Below, piece by piece: positions 21,579-31,084 of a stretch of DNA of 64,000 nucleotides; position 1 is the stretch's first letter, and every line of letters starts with the position of its first letter. A program made the position numbers and the translations under genes. This stretch comes from Pelagibacteraceae bacterium AG-337-G06 (lineage in GTDB: Bacteria > Pseudomonadota > Alphaproteobacteria > Pelagibacterales > AG-422-B15), in contig QBZX01000002.1 in NCBI GenBank assembly GCA_003282175.1, positions 62,001 through 126,000 on the forward strand, read 5' to 3'. Under the pieces are notes generated by a model, which worked only from the letters and a program-made list of their open reading frames with translations, ran no database searches and was not told where the DNA came from.

Positions 21579-22223
21579 TTGTTGAAAAATAACGACTTTA
21601 TGAAAATAAAGAATAAATCATTCAAAGATAAAAGTAAGAAATGGCTTAAAAGGCATGTAGATGATGAGTTTGTGCAAAAGTCTATTAGTGATAATTATAG
21701 ATCCAGGGCTGCATACAAGCTAATAGAAATTATTGAGAAATATAAAATATTAGATGGAGTTAAAAATATAATTGATTTGGGCTCAGCGCCTGGAAGTTGG
21801 TGTCAAGTGCTTAAAAATCAAGGGAAAAGTCTAAGCTCAATAATTGCTGTAGATATCCTAGAAATGGCAGAAATTAAGGGTGTCACTTTTTACCAATCAG
21901 ACTTTTTATCTTCAGAGTTCGAGATAGTTTCCAAAACTGTAGGCCCATTTGATCTTATACTTTCTGATATCTCGCCTAATTTGTCAGGCAATAAAGTCTC
22001 TGATTTTCTTCTTTCCAAGGATTTGGTTGAGAATGCCTTAAGTTTTTCACTTCAGAATCTTAATACTAATGGGCATTTTGTGGCAAAGTATTTCAGAACA
22101 GGCGATATTTCAGATGTTCTTACTATATGTAAAAGGAATTTTTATAAGGTTGCTTCATTTAAGCCAAAATCAAGCAGAAAAAATTCGAGTGAAATATACC
22201 TAGTTTGCCTTAGAAAAAAATAA
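21579..22223 (+). CDS. rlmE: 23S rRNA (uridine-2'-O-)-methyltransferase RlmE/FtsJ (start may be ATG at 21600)
   Basis: YRSRAAYKLIEI...IIDLGSAPGSWCQVL...DLILSDISPNLSG. Confidence 0.95.
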   Translation: MLKNNDFMKIKNKSFKDKSKKWLKRHVDDEFVQKSISDNYRSRAAYKLIEIIEKYKILDGVKNIIDLGSAPGSWCQVLKNQGKSLSSIIAVDILEMAEIKGVTFYQSDFLSSEFEIVSKTVGPFDLILSDISPNLSGNKVSDFLLSKDLVENALSFSLQNLNTNGHFVAKYFRTGDISDVLTICKRNFYKVASFKPKSSRKNSSEIYLVCLRKK

Positions 22224-22266
22224 CACCTTGATTGACATAATTTGTTAAATAATTTATTCATCAGAG

Positions 22267-23733
22267 ATGGAGCGTTCCGCTATTCAAAAATCTCTTTCAT
22301 TTGACGATGTCCTAATAAAGCCTGCGCGCTCGTCTATTCTTCCCACTGAGGTCCAATCACATACGTCTATCACTTCAAATATAAAACTTGGCATACCATT
22401 AATTTCCTCTGCGATGGATACTGTTACCGAATATAAGTTAGCTATCGCTATTGCTCAATCTGGTGGACTGGGGATACTTCATAAGAATATGTCTATTGAC
22501 GATCAAGCGCAAAATGTTGCGAAAGTAAAAAAGTTTGAAACTGGCATGGTAATTGACCCAGTGACTATAGCACCTGAAGCCACTCTATCAGATGCTTTAG
22601 ATCTAATGAAAGAGCATCAAATTTCTGGTGTTCCTGTAGTCGATAGGAACGATAAATTACTTGGCATTTTAACCAATAGAGATGTTCGTTTTGCAACTAA
22701 CATGTCTCAAAAAATTAGTGAATTAATGACAAGTGAAAATTTGATTACCGTTAAAGAGGGAATCTCTAGCGACGATGCACAAAAATTACTACATGCTCAT
22801 AGAATTGAAAAATTAATTGTTGTTGATGATAATAGAAAATGTATTGGGTTAATCACGGTGAAAGACATCGAAAAAAGTCAACTCAACCCTCATGCATCTA
22901 AGGATGCCAAAGGAAGGCTGATAGTAGGCTCTGCAATAGGCGTTGGAATAGAAGCAATTAATAGAGCTGAACGCTTAATTGATGCTGGTGTAGATGTATT
23001 GGCAATAGATACTGCCCATGGCCACTCAGAAAAAGTTATTTCTACTCTTGAAGAAATTAAATCTCATTTTTCTATTGACGTAATCGTTGGCAATGTAGCT
23101 ACAAAAGAAGCCACAGCAGAATTAATTGATAAAGGTGCAGATTGTATAAAAGTTGGTATAGGTCCAGGGTCAATTTGTACTACAAGAGTGGTTGCTGGTA
23201 TAGGGGTCCCTCAATTCTCAGCAATTTTGGATTGTTCTGAAATTGCAAACAAAAAAAATATTCCTGTCATTGCTGATGGAGGCATAAAATATTCTGGAGA
23301 TATTGCAAAAGCTCTAGGCGCAGGAGCTAACGCAGTTATGATAGGATCATTGTTTGCAGGGACTGACGAGTCACCAGGAGAAGTTTACTTATTTAAAGGT
23401 AGAAGCTATAAATCATATCGTGGAATGGGTTCTTTGGGTGCAATGGCACGAGGGTCTGCAGATAGATATTTTCAAGAAGAGATTACAGAAAGCAATAAAC
23501 ATGTACCTGAAGGAATTGAAGGAAGAGTTCCATACAAAGGACCAATATCACCAATAATATATCAACTTGTTGGAGGCCTCAAAGCTTCAATGGGCTACAC
23601 AGGTTCTAAAGATATTATGCGATTTAAGAAGAATGTTCAGTTTATTGAAATCACAGGCGCAGGATTAAAAGAGAGTCATGTGCATGATGTTGACATCACT
23701 CGTGAGTCGCCAAATTATCCAACAAACATTTAA
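22267..23733 (+). CDS. guaB: Inosine-5'-monophosphate dehydrogenase
   Basis: [19 protein letters not shown] pair; [20 protein letters not shown]. Confidence 0.99.
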   Translation: MERSAIQKSLSFDDVLIKPARSSILPTEVQSHTSITSNIKLGIPLISSAMDTVTEYKLAIAIAQSGGLGILHKNMSIDDQAQNVAKVKKFETGMVIDPVTIAPEATLSDALDLMKEHQISGVPVVDRNDKLLGILTNRDVRFATNMSQKISELMTSENLITVKEGISSDDAQKLLHAHRIEKLIVVDDNRKCIGLITVKDIEKSQLNPHASKDAKGRLIVGSAIGVGIEAINRAERLIDAGVDVLAIDTAHGHSEKVISTLEEIKSHFSIDVIVGNVATKEATAELIDKGADCIKVGIGPGSICTTRVVAGIGVPQFSAILDCSEIANKKNIPVIADGGIKYSGDIAKALGAGANAVMIGSLFAGTDESPGEVYLFKGRSYKSYRGMGSLGAMARGSADRYFQEEITESNKHVPEGIEGRVPYKGPISPIIYQLVGGLKASMGYTGSKDIMRFKKNVQFIEITGAGLKESHVHDVDITRESPNYPTNI

Positions 23734-23737
23734 GTAG

Positions 23738-24136
23738 ATGAAATATTTTATAATTTTAATTTTTTTTTTATACTCATTTCATTCTTTGTCTGCATCAAAT
23801 TTTTATGACAATGCTCTAGAGAGTTTCTATGACACTAGTTACGAAACAGCCATTAAATATCTAGAAAAGGAAATTGTATTCAACCCTAAATCATCTGAGT
23901 CATTTCTTTTACTTGGGAAATCTTATGAAAAGATTGACGATCTAATCACTGCCAATAAATATTATAATATTGCGTTTACATTAATACCTCACAATTTAGA
24001 GCTTAACTTTCTTTTAGGAAAGACTGCATATAACTTAGGTAATATAGAAGATTATGCTGAATTTATTTCTAATTTAGAAATCCTTTGTGATAATGATTGT
24101 GAAGAAATTAACAACTTAAAGATACTAGCTGAGTAG
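23738..24136 (+). CDS. Small secreted TPR-containing protein
   Basis: N-terminal signal-like helix; TPR-like repeats (SSESFLLLGKSYEKIDDLITANKYYNIAFTLIPHN). Confidence 0.65.
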   Translation: MKYFIILIFFLYSFHSLSASNFYDNALESFYDTSYETAIKYLEKEIVFNPKSSESFLLLGKSYEKIDDLITANKYYNIAFTLIPHNLELNFLLGKTAYNLGNIEDYAEFISNLEILCDNDCEEINNLKILAE

Positions 24137-24137
24137 T

Positions 24138-25676
24138 ATGATTTATATTGTTGACTTCGGCTCTCAGGTAACCCAATTAATTGCAAGAAGAGTTCGAGAG
24201 GCTGGTGTTTACTGTGAAATTGTAAGTAACATTAACCTTTTAAATAAAATTAAGGATACTAAACCAACTGGTATTATATTCTCAGGTGGTCCAGCAAGTG
24301 TTCATAAGTCGCGTACGCCAAAAATTAACCAGAAAATCTTCTCCTTAAATATTCCGATTCTAGGAATTTGTTATGGTATGCAACTTATAGTCCATCAACT
24401 TGGAGGTAAAGTTGAAATATCTAATAAACGTGAATTCGGTAAAACATTAATTACGCATATTAATAAAAGTAAGCTGTTTCAAGGTATAAAATTGAAAAAT
24501 AAACAACATTTTGTTTGGATGAGCCATGGTGATAAGGCAATTAAATTGCCCAAAGATTTTTTTACTATTGCAAAAAGTAAAAACTCTAAATTTGTAGGCA
24601 TAGAAAATAAAAAACTAAAAATTTATGGTCTCCAATTTCATCCAGAAGTGGTTCATACGCAACAAGGTGAAAAAATAATCAAGAATTTTATAATCAATGT
24701 TTGTAAATCAAAGCCAACATGGAGTATGCAAAACTATCTCAAAATGCAAGTTGCTAAAATAAAGATAAAAGTTGATAAGCACAAAGTAATTTGTGGGTTA
24801 TCTGGAGGTGTAGATAGCATGGTGACTGCAGCAATAATTTCAAAAGCAATTGGTAAACAATTAACATGTATTTATGTGGACACTGGGTTAATGAGGCTAA
24901 ATGAAACGAAGGAAGTTCAAAATTTATTCAAGAAGTATTTTAAATCGAGGCTTGTTACGGTTAATGCCAAGAATAAATTTTTTAATTCTCTTATAGGAAT
25001 ATCAGATCCTGAAAAAAAACGTAAAATTATAGGTAATCTATTTATTAAAATATTTAATGCTGAGTCAAAAAAAATATCTAAGGCAAAATTCTTAGCCCAA
25101 GGTACTATCTACCCGGATATAATTGAAAGTAAAAGTTTTCATGGAGGGCCGACTTCCGTCATTAAGTCCCATCATAATGTTGGAGGGTTACCCAAAAAAA
25201 TGCAGCTAGAACTTGTTGAGCCTTTACAAGAATTATTTAAAGATGAAGTGCGCAGAGTCGGCAAAGAACTAAAATTGCCAAAAGAATTTATACAAAGACA
25301 TCCATTTCCAGGACCTGGATTGGGTATTCGAGTATTGGGTGATGTTACAAAAGAAAAAGCACAAATTTTACAACAGGCAGATAAAATTTATATTGATGAG
25401 ATTAAAGCAGCTAATTTATATGATGAAATTTGGCAGGCTTTTGCTGTCTTATTGCCGGTTAGAACTGTTGGTGTAATGGGCGACCAAAGGTCATATGAGT
25501 TTGTTTGTGGCTTGAGAGCTGTTACATCTGTAGACGGCATGACTGCTGATTTCTATCCTTTTAGTGGTGAATTTTTAAGTAAAGTTTCTACTCGTATTAT
25601 TAATGAAGTGAAAGGGATTAATCGTGTAGTTTATGATACGACTTCCAAACCGCCGGGCACTATTGAGTGGGAGTAG
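24138..25676 (+). CDS. guaA: GMP synthase (glutamine-hydrolysing)
   Basis: GICYGMQLIVHQLGG; CGLSGGVDSMV; C-terminal TSKPPGTIEWE. Confidence 0.99.
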   Translation: MIYIVDFGSQVTQLIARRVREAGVYCEIVSNINLLNKIKDTKPTGIIFSGGPASVHKSRTPKINQKIFSLNIPILGICYGMQLIVHQLGGKVEISNKREFGKTLITHINKSKLFQGIKLKNKQHFVWMSHGDKAIKLPKDFFTIAKSKNSKFVGIENKKLKIYGLQFHPEVVHTQQGEKIIKNFIINVCKSKPTWSMQNYLKMQVAKIKIKVDKHKVICGLSGGVDSMVTAAIISKAIGKQLTCIYVDTGLMRLNETKEVQNLFKKYFKSRLVTVNAKNKFFNSLIGISDPEKKRKIIGNLFIKIFNAESKKISKAKFLAQGTIYPDIIESKSFHGGPTSVIKSHHNVGGLPKKMQLELVEPLQELFKDEVRRVGKELKLPKEFIQRHPFPGPGLGIRVLGDVTKEKAQILQQADKIYIDEIKAANLYDEIWQAFAVLLPVRTVGVMGDQRSYEFVCGLRAVTSVDGMTADFYPFSGEFLSKVSTRIINEVKGINRVVYDTTSKPPGTIEWE

Positions 25677-25732
25677 ATTTTAACTATTAATTTTTACCTA
25701 AAAATTTAAATGAATATAACTATAATAAAGCA

Positions 25733-26248
25733 ATGAAAGACTTTTTTTATAAAATCTTTAATTTTTTTAAATCAATATTTAAATTAAATTTTACTGATTT
25801 TACGTGGATTAAATCAGCTAAATTTATTGAGTTAAATAATATTAATGTTTCAGAAGACCCTGTAAGACCAGAGCTTGATCTTGAATGGAGAACTACACAT
25901 GACAGAAAAATATATGGTTTAGAATATAATAATGAAATTGAAGGCATAATGTGTTTGGCGTTTACTAAGGATGTTCCTCATTCAATAAGAGAATTGGACT
26001 TAATGAGCCGATTGGCAGTCTACGAGCAAAACGCTGATACAATTATTGCTTATACTGTATGGTCTAGAAAAAAAGGTGCGGGCAAAAAAATTATGGAAGA
26101 AGCTCTAAAATTTGGCAAGGAGATGGGTTATAAAAGGATTGTTACTCTATCCCCATTGACTCCCATGGCCACTCATTACCACATCAGAAACGGGGCAAAA
26201 CTCTTAGGACATAATCCAACGACCCAGAATTTTGAATATTCTCTCTAA
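25733..26248 (+). CDS. GNAT-like protein of unknown function
   Basis: WSRKKGAGKKIMEEALKFGKEMGYKRIVTLSPLTPMATHYHIRNGAKLLG resembles a GNAT acetyl-CoA-binding region. Confidence 0.6.
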   Translation: MKDFFYKIFNFFKSIFKLNFTDFTWIKSAKFIELNNINVSEDPVRPELDLEWRTTHDRKIYGLEYNNEIEGIMCLAFTKDVPHSIRELDLMSRLAVYEQNADTIIAYTVWSRKKGAGKKIMEEALKFGKEMGYKRIVTLSPLTPMATHYHIRNGAKLLGHNPTTQNFEYSL

Positions 26249-26308
26249 TACTGCAGGCTATTAACTCAAATCCATGGAAACTAGATATAATTAAGCTATA
26301 TATTAATC

Positions 26309-27751
26309 ATGGCATCTAAAAAGAACATAAATGTGATGTGGTTTAGGCAAGACCTGCGGTTAGCTGACAATCCCGCTTTATCAAAGTCATTAGAGGACGG
26401 AAAGACTTTGCCCATTTTTATATTTGATAATGTAAATTCAAAAGAACATACAAATGGCGCTGCAAGCAAGTGGTGGCTGCACAATTCATTAACAAAATTA
26501 AATAAGTCATTAGATAGTAAGCTCTGTTTTTTTAGAGGCAACCCAATAGATATTCTTGATGAAATTAATAAACAATTTGAAATTTCAAATATATTCTGGA
26601 GTCGTTGTTATGAACCTTGGAGAATAAAAAGAGATAAAAAAATAAAAAAATATTTCAGTGATAAAGATATAAATGTGAATACTTTTAATGGATCGCTTCT
26701 ATGGGAGCCTTGGAATATAGCAAAAAAAGATGGCACTCCATATAAAGTGTTCACTCCCTACTATAGAAAAGGGTGTTTAAATTCGGAAAAGCCTCGCATG
26801 CCATTACCAGCACCTAATCTGTCTAATTTAATATCAATTGATAACCATAATGTAAAAATAGATGACTTGGAGTTAGTGCCTAGGCAAAATTGGCATAATA
26901 AAATGACTTCTCTTTGGTCTCCAGGAGAAGAAGGTGCACTTTATAAAATTGAAGAATTTATTTCAAATGGATTAAATAATTATAAAGAAGGCAGAAATTT
27001 TCCGTCCAAGCAGAACGTTTCTCAACTTTCACCTCATTTACACTTTGGTGAAGTCTCACCAAACCAAGTATGGTATCGAGCAAAGACAAAAGAAGGAAAA
27101 TTAGGTATTAAGAAAGACTTAGATCACTTCTTAAGTGAATTAGGTTGGCGAGAGTTTTCTTTTAATTTGCTCTATCATTTTCCATTTCTTCCAAAGGAAA
27201 ATTTACAAAAAAAGTTTGATAATTTTCCTTGGGACAATGACAAAGATAAATTAAAGAAGTGGCAAAGAGGACTAACTGGATATCCCATTGTGGATGCTGG
27301 CATGCAAGAATTATGGCAAACTGGCTATATGCATAATAGACTAAGAATGGTAGTAGGCTCATTTCTTGTAAAAAATTTACTTTTGCATTGGCATCATGGA
27401 GAAAGATGGTTTTGGGATTGTTTAATTGATGCAGATCTTGCGAGTAATAGTGCAGGGTGGCAATGGATCGCTGGCTCAGGCGCAGATGCTGCTCCTTATT
27501 TTAGAATTTTTAATCCAATAACACAGGGACAGAAATTCGATCCAGATGGAAAATATACAAGAAAATACTTGCCTGTTTTAAGCAATATACCAGATAAATT
27601 CTTATTTAATCCTTGGGAAGCCCCTGAAGATGTTTTAAGATCAGCGGGTGTAAAGCTTGGCGAAAATTATCCACTACCCATTGTTGAAATTGGTTCTTCC
27701 CGTCAAAAAGCTTTAGAGGCATTTGCTACAACTAAAACTTTAATATCCTAA
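26309..27751 (+). CDS. phr: Deoxyribodipyrimidine photo-lyase / cryptochrome family
   Basis: MWFRQDLRLADNPAL...SQLSPHLHFGEVSP...HNRLRMVVGSFLVKNLLLHWHHGERWFWDCLIDADLASNSAGWQWIAGSGADAAPYFRIFNP. Confidence 0.96.
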   Translation: MASKKNINVMWFRQDLRLADNPALSKSLEDGKTLPIFIFDNVNSKEHTNGAASKWWLHNSLTKLNKSLDSKLCFFRGNPIDILDEINKQFEISNIFWSRCYEPWRIKRDKKIKKYFSDKDINVNTFNGSLLWEPWNIAKKDGTPYKVFTPYYRKGCLNSEKPRMPLPAPNLSNLISIDNHNVKIDDLELVPRQNWHNKMTSLWSPGEEGALYKIEEFISNGLNNYKEGRNFPSKQNVSQLSPHLHFGEVSPNQVWYRAKTKEGKLGIKKDLDHFLSELGWREFSFNLLYHFPFLPKENLQKKFDNFPWDNDKDKLKKWQRGLTGYPIVDAGMQELWQTGYMHNRLRMVVGSFLVKNLLLHWHHGERWFWDCLIDADLASNSAGWQWIAGSGADAAPYFRIFNPITQGQKFDPDGKYTRKYLPVLSNIPDKFLFNPWEAPEDVLRSAGVKLGENYPLPIVEIGSSRQKALEAFATTKTLIS

Positions 27752-28269
27752 TGAATACAGACACTATTCTTCTCATTGTTCAAATGGTAGCTGCATTTGG
27801 TGTACTGGTCTCTGTTATTTATTTAGGATTACAAATTCATCAACAAAATGAAATTACCAAAGCTCAATTTGGACATTCCCTTACTCAGCGAATGTATGAA
27901 AGATATTTTAATACAGCTAAAGATAAGGAGTTTAGTAATTTTTTAGCTAAGGATTGGGCTACTGGTGACTTAGATGACTCTGACAAATGGCGAGTAGCTA
28001 TTTTTATAAATACATTATTGGTAGATATATTCGATACTTATGAAAAAGTTGAGAAAGGGTTTGTAGATGAATCACATTTAAAAATGAGGATGCACATGCT
28101 TAAGCTTGGAGTAATGAAAGCACCTATAGCGCAATCTTCATGGAAATATTGGAAAGGAATAAAGTCAGATGAATTTATTAAATGGTTTGAAGCAGAAATA
28201 TATGGAGATTCTGACTCTTTTAATGAAGGGTATCAAGAAGAAGTAATCCCTAATGTTAGGCGAAAATAG
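27751..28269 (+). CDS. Conserved hypothetical membrane-anchored protein
   Basis: N-terminal TM helix then soluble helical domain; no recognised motif. Confidence 0.6.
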   Translation: MNTDTILLIVQMVAAFGVLVSVIYLGLQIHQQNEITKAQFGHSLTQRMYERYFNTAKDKEFSNFLAKDWATGDLDDSDKWRVAIFINTLLVDIFDTYEKVEKGFVDESHLKMRMHMLKLGVMKAPIAQSSWKYWKGIKSDEFIKWFEAEIYGDSDSFNEGYQEEVIPNVRRK

Positions 28270-28324
28270 CCAGTTTTTTAGCTTTTTATAGAAATTTTTC
28301 TATTTCTAAAGTATAAACCGCTGC

Positions 28325-29152
28325 ATGAAACGTAAATCTGTAATTGATATCAAAAACCAAAAGGGAAAAACCCCAATTGTTTGCTTAACGGCTTACACTT
28401 CCCCCATTGCAAGATCTATTGACGGCTGTGGTGATCTTTTATTAGTAGGTGACTCGCTTGGCATGGTTCTTTATGACTATCAAAATACATTACCTGTAAC
28501 ACTCTTCCAGATGATAGAGCATTCAAAATCTGTTGTTAATGCAACAAAAAAGTCTTGCATTATAGTTGATATGCCTTTTGGCACTTATGAAGAATCCGTT
28601 GACAAAGCTTTTATGAACGCCGCAAAAGTAATGAAGGAAACAAACTGTAACGGTATAAAGCTTGAGGGTGGAAGAAATATGTTTGATACCGTAAAATATT
28701 TAACCGATCGTTCAATCCCAGTAATGGGGCATATTGGTCTTCAGCCTCAAAGTGTGCTTATAGATGGTGGTTATAAGGTAAAAGGAAGAAATAAATTTGA
28801 TTGGGGTAAATATATTGATGATGCAATTGCAATAGAAGAGGCTGGAGCATTTTCAGTAGTACTAGAAGGCATGGCAGAACCATTAGCTGCGGAGATTACA
28901 TCTAGAATTTCGATACCTACAATTGGCATAGGCGCCTCTCCTAATTGTGATGGCCAAGTATTAGTAACAGAAGATATGTTGGGCTTAACTAATATTGCAC
29001 CTAAATTTGTGAAGAAATATGTTGATTTAGAAAGTTTAATAAAGAAGGCGGCAAGTCAATACGCAGATGAGGTTAGGAATAGAGAGTTTCCAGGCAATGA
29101 ACATACTTACGCAATGGGCCCTCAAATCGTTAGAAAGAGCGAAGAAGATTAA
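28325..29152 (+). CDS. panB: 3-methyl-2-oxobutanoate hydroxymethyltransferase
   Basis: PIVCLTAYTSPIARSIDGCGDLLLVGDSLGMVLYDYQNTLPVTL; VMGHIGLQPQS. Confidence 0.97.
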   Translation: MKRKSVIDIKNQKGKTPIVCLTAYTSPIARSIDGCGDLLLVGDSLGMVLYDYQNTLPVTLFQMIEHSKSVVNATKKSCIIVDMPFGTYEESVDKAFMNAAKVMKETNCNGIKLEGGRNMFDTVKYLTDRSIPVMGHIGLQPQSVLIDGGYKVKGRNKFDWGKYIDDAIAIEEAGAFSVVLEGMAEPLAAEITSRISIPTIGIGASPNCDGQVLVTEDMLGLTNIAPKFVKKYVDLESLIKKAASQYADEVRNREFPGNEHTYAMGPQIVRKSEED

Positions 29153-29784
29153 TGTCAGATATTTTAAGGCAAGTTGATGAAGAACTAAGGCAGGACCGTC
29201 TTTTGAATTTGTGGAGACGTTACCGTATATATTTAATTGGTGGACTTATTTTATTAATTGGTTCAGTTCTTGGCTATCAAATTAATAAATCATTAAATAA
29301 GTCATTTTATGAGAATGAAGTAGAGAAATATATAAATACGTTAGATCTTATAGATTTTAATCAAACAATTGAGGGTTTAAATAGAATTGATAATTCAAAT
29401 CAGTTACTTATTTCAGGTATAGCTCAAATAAAAATTGCTAAGCTATTAATGGAAAATGGAAAAATGCAAGAGAGCAAATCCAAACTATTAGAAATTATTA
29501 ATGAAGGCAAGGTAGACCCAATCATAAATGACCTGGCTATCTATTTTTATTTAATGAGCAATTTAAATGATATATCGATTGAAGAAATAAATATATATTT
29601 AGGCAGCAATAAATCAGAGAATAGTACTTTTAAATATCTTTTCAAAGAAACCATTGCTATTAAACATTTATTAGCAGGCAATATCAAACAAGCTAAAGAA
29701 AGATTTGATGAATTAATCAATGATGAAAATGCTCCAAGAGATATTATTATTAGAGCGGCTAAATTTTTAGACACAATAAAGTAG
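29152..29784 (+). CDS. YfgM/ancillary SecYEG translocon-like tetratricopeptide protein
   Basis: DILRQVDEELRQDRLLNLWRRYRIYLIGGLILLIGS; located directly upstream of bamB. Confidence 0.75.
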   Translation: MSDILRQVDEELRQDRLLNLWRRYRIYLIGGLILLIGSVLGYQINKSLNKSFYENEVEKYINTLDLIDFNQTIEGLNRIDNSNQLLISGIAQIKIAKLLMENGKMQESKSKLLEIINEGKVDPIINDLAIYFYLMSNLNDISIEEINIYLGSNKSENSTFKYLFKETIAIKHLLAGNIKQAKERFDELINDENAPRDIIIRAAKFLDTIK

Positions 29785-29785
29785 T

Positions 29786-31084
29786 ATGAGAAATATTTTC
29801 TATATCATTCTACTATCAATATTTGTAATTTTTAGTTGTACAAAAAATGAAACTATAGAGGAAAATACTAATAGTTTTTCTATTTTGGCTTATGATGCAG
29901 AGGTTTCTGAAACTTTAGGCCTAAATATAGAAGATATAAGAATAGATCCTCCAAGAGAAGTAAATTATTGGTCGCAGCATTTTCAGAATCCTGCGAATAA
30001 TCTGAATAACATATTTTCTTTATCCGCTATTGAAAATAAGACAAAGCTTGTTTCTGGATCAAAAGGAGCTCTTAATATAATCCAGCCAATTTATTTTAAT
30101 GATACAATTTGCTATATTTTACCTAAGGGCTTCCTCGAATGTAAAAGTCTAAAAAGTAATGAAAAAATATTTTCAATTGATATTAAGGTTAATGGTAATA
30201 AAAAATATGAAATTATAAGAGGTGGGCTTGCTTATTTTGATAATAAAGTATTACTTGTTGATGCTTATGGGCAGATCTTACTCATTGATGCAAATGATGG
30301 CAGTAAAATATGGGAGAAAAAAATTGAATTTTCTATTTTATCTCCACCGTTAATTTATAGAAATCAAATTTTATTCATATCATCAGATAATCGATTATTT
30401 TCACTTTCTTTTGAGACTGGAGAAGTAGTATGGTCATTTCAAACAGTGGCAGAAGATAAGAAGAGTCTTATTACAGCGTCACCGATAGCTTTTGAAAACA
30501 TAATTATTGCTCCTTTTAGCAATGGTGAACTAGTTGCATTCACTAATGATACCGGAAGACCTTTGTGGTCAGAAAACGTCTCAAAGATCTCATCATTGAG
30601 TAATTTTGATATTAGGGATATTTCTGCTAGCCCAGTCTTATTAAATAATACAATTTTTTCAGTTAGCACTAATGGCAAATTGATATCGACAAATGCCATA
30701 AATGGAAAAAGGAATTGGGCAATTGATTTATCAGGATACAGGACACCAACTGTTTCTGGAGGGCAAATATATGTCATTGATGAAGATGGAAAACTTATCT
30801 GTCTAAATAAAAATACAGGTGAAGTCTTTTGGATTACAGAACTCAACAAATATATAAAAGGTCAAAAAGCAAAGGATCTGAATTTATGGCTAGGTCCATA
30901 TTTAATAAATAATTTATTATATAATATTTCTTACTTTGGTGAATTAAAGACTGTATCCCCAATGACAGGCGAAGTTCTGTCAAGTGATAATATAGGTGTG
31001 AAAGGTATTATATTACCACCAGTTATATTAAGTAACAAAGTATTTATTATGGACGAAAACTCAAATGTCTTCCATTTTGAATAA
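29786..31084 (+). CDS. bamB: Outer membrane assembly lipoprotein BamB-like (PQQ-like beta-propeller)
   Basis: Lipobox IFSC near N-terminus; repeated propeller blades (DANDGSKIWEKKI, SFETGEVVWSFQ, NKNTGEVFWITEL); upstream of der. Confidence 0.9.
   Translation: MRNIFYIILLSIFVIFSCTKNETIEENTNSFSILAYDAEVSETLGLNIEDIRIDPPREVNYWSQHFQNPANNLNNIFSLSAIENKTKLVSGSKGALNIIQPIYFNDTICYILPKGFLECKSLKSNEKIFSIDIKVNGNKKYEIIRGGLAYFDNKVLLVDAYGQILLIDANDGSKIWEKKIEFSILSPPLIYRNQILFISSDNRLFSLSFETGEVVWSFQTVAEDKKSLITASPIAFENIIIAPFSNGELVAFTNDTGRPLWSENVSKISSLSNFDIRDISASPVLLNNTIFSVSTNGKLISTNAINGKRNWAIDLSGYRTPTVSGGQIYVIDEDGKLICLNKNTGEVFWITELNKYIKGQKAKDLNLWLGPYLINNLLYNISYFGELKTVSPMTGEVLSSDNIGVKGIILPPVILSNKVFIMDENSNVFHFE

Noticed and set aside
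28288-28303. ATAGAAA-TT-TTTCTAT inverted repeat upstream of panB
   Set aside because: Perfect but entirely weak A/T pairing with a 2-nt loop in AT-rich DNA; not a credible terminator or operator without conservation.
30439-30849. 136-aa minus-strand ORF inside bamB
   Set aside because: Shadow ORF on the opposite strand of a recognisable beta-propeller gene.
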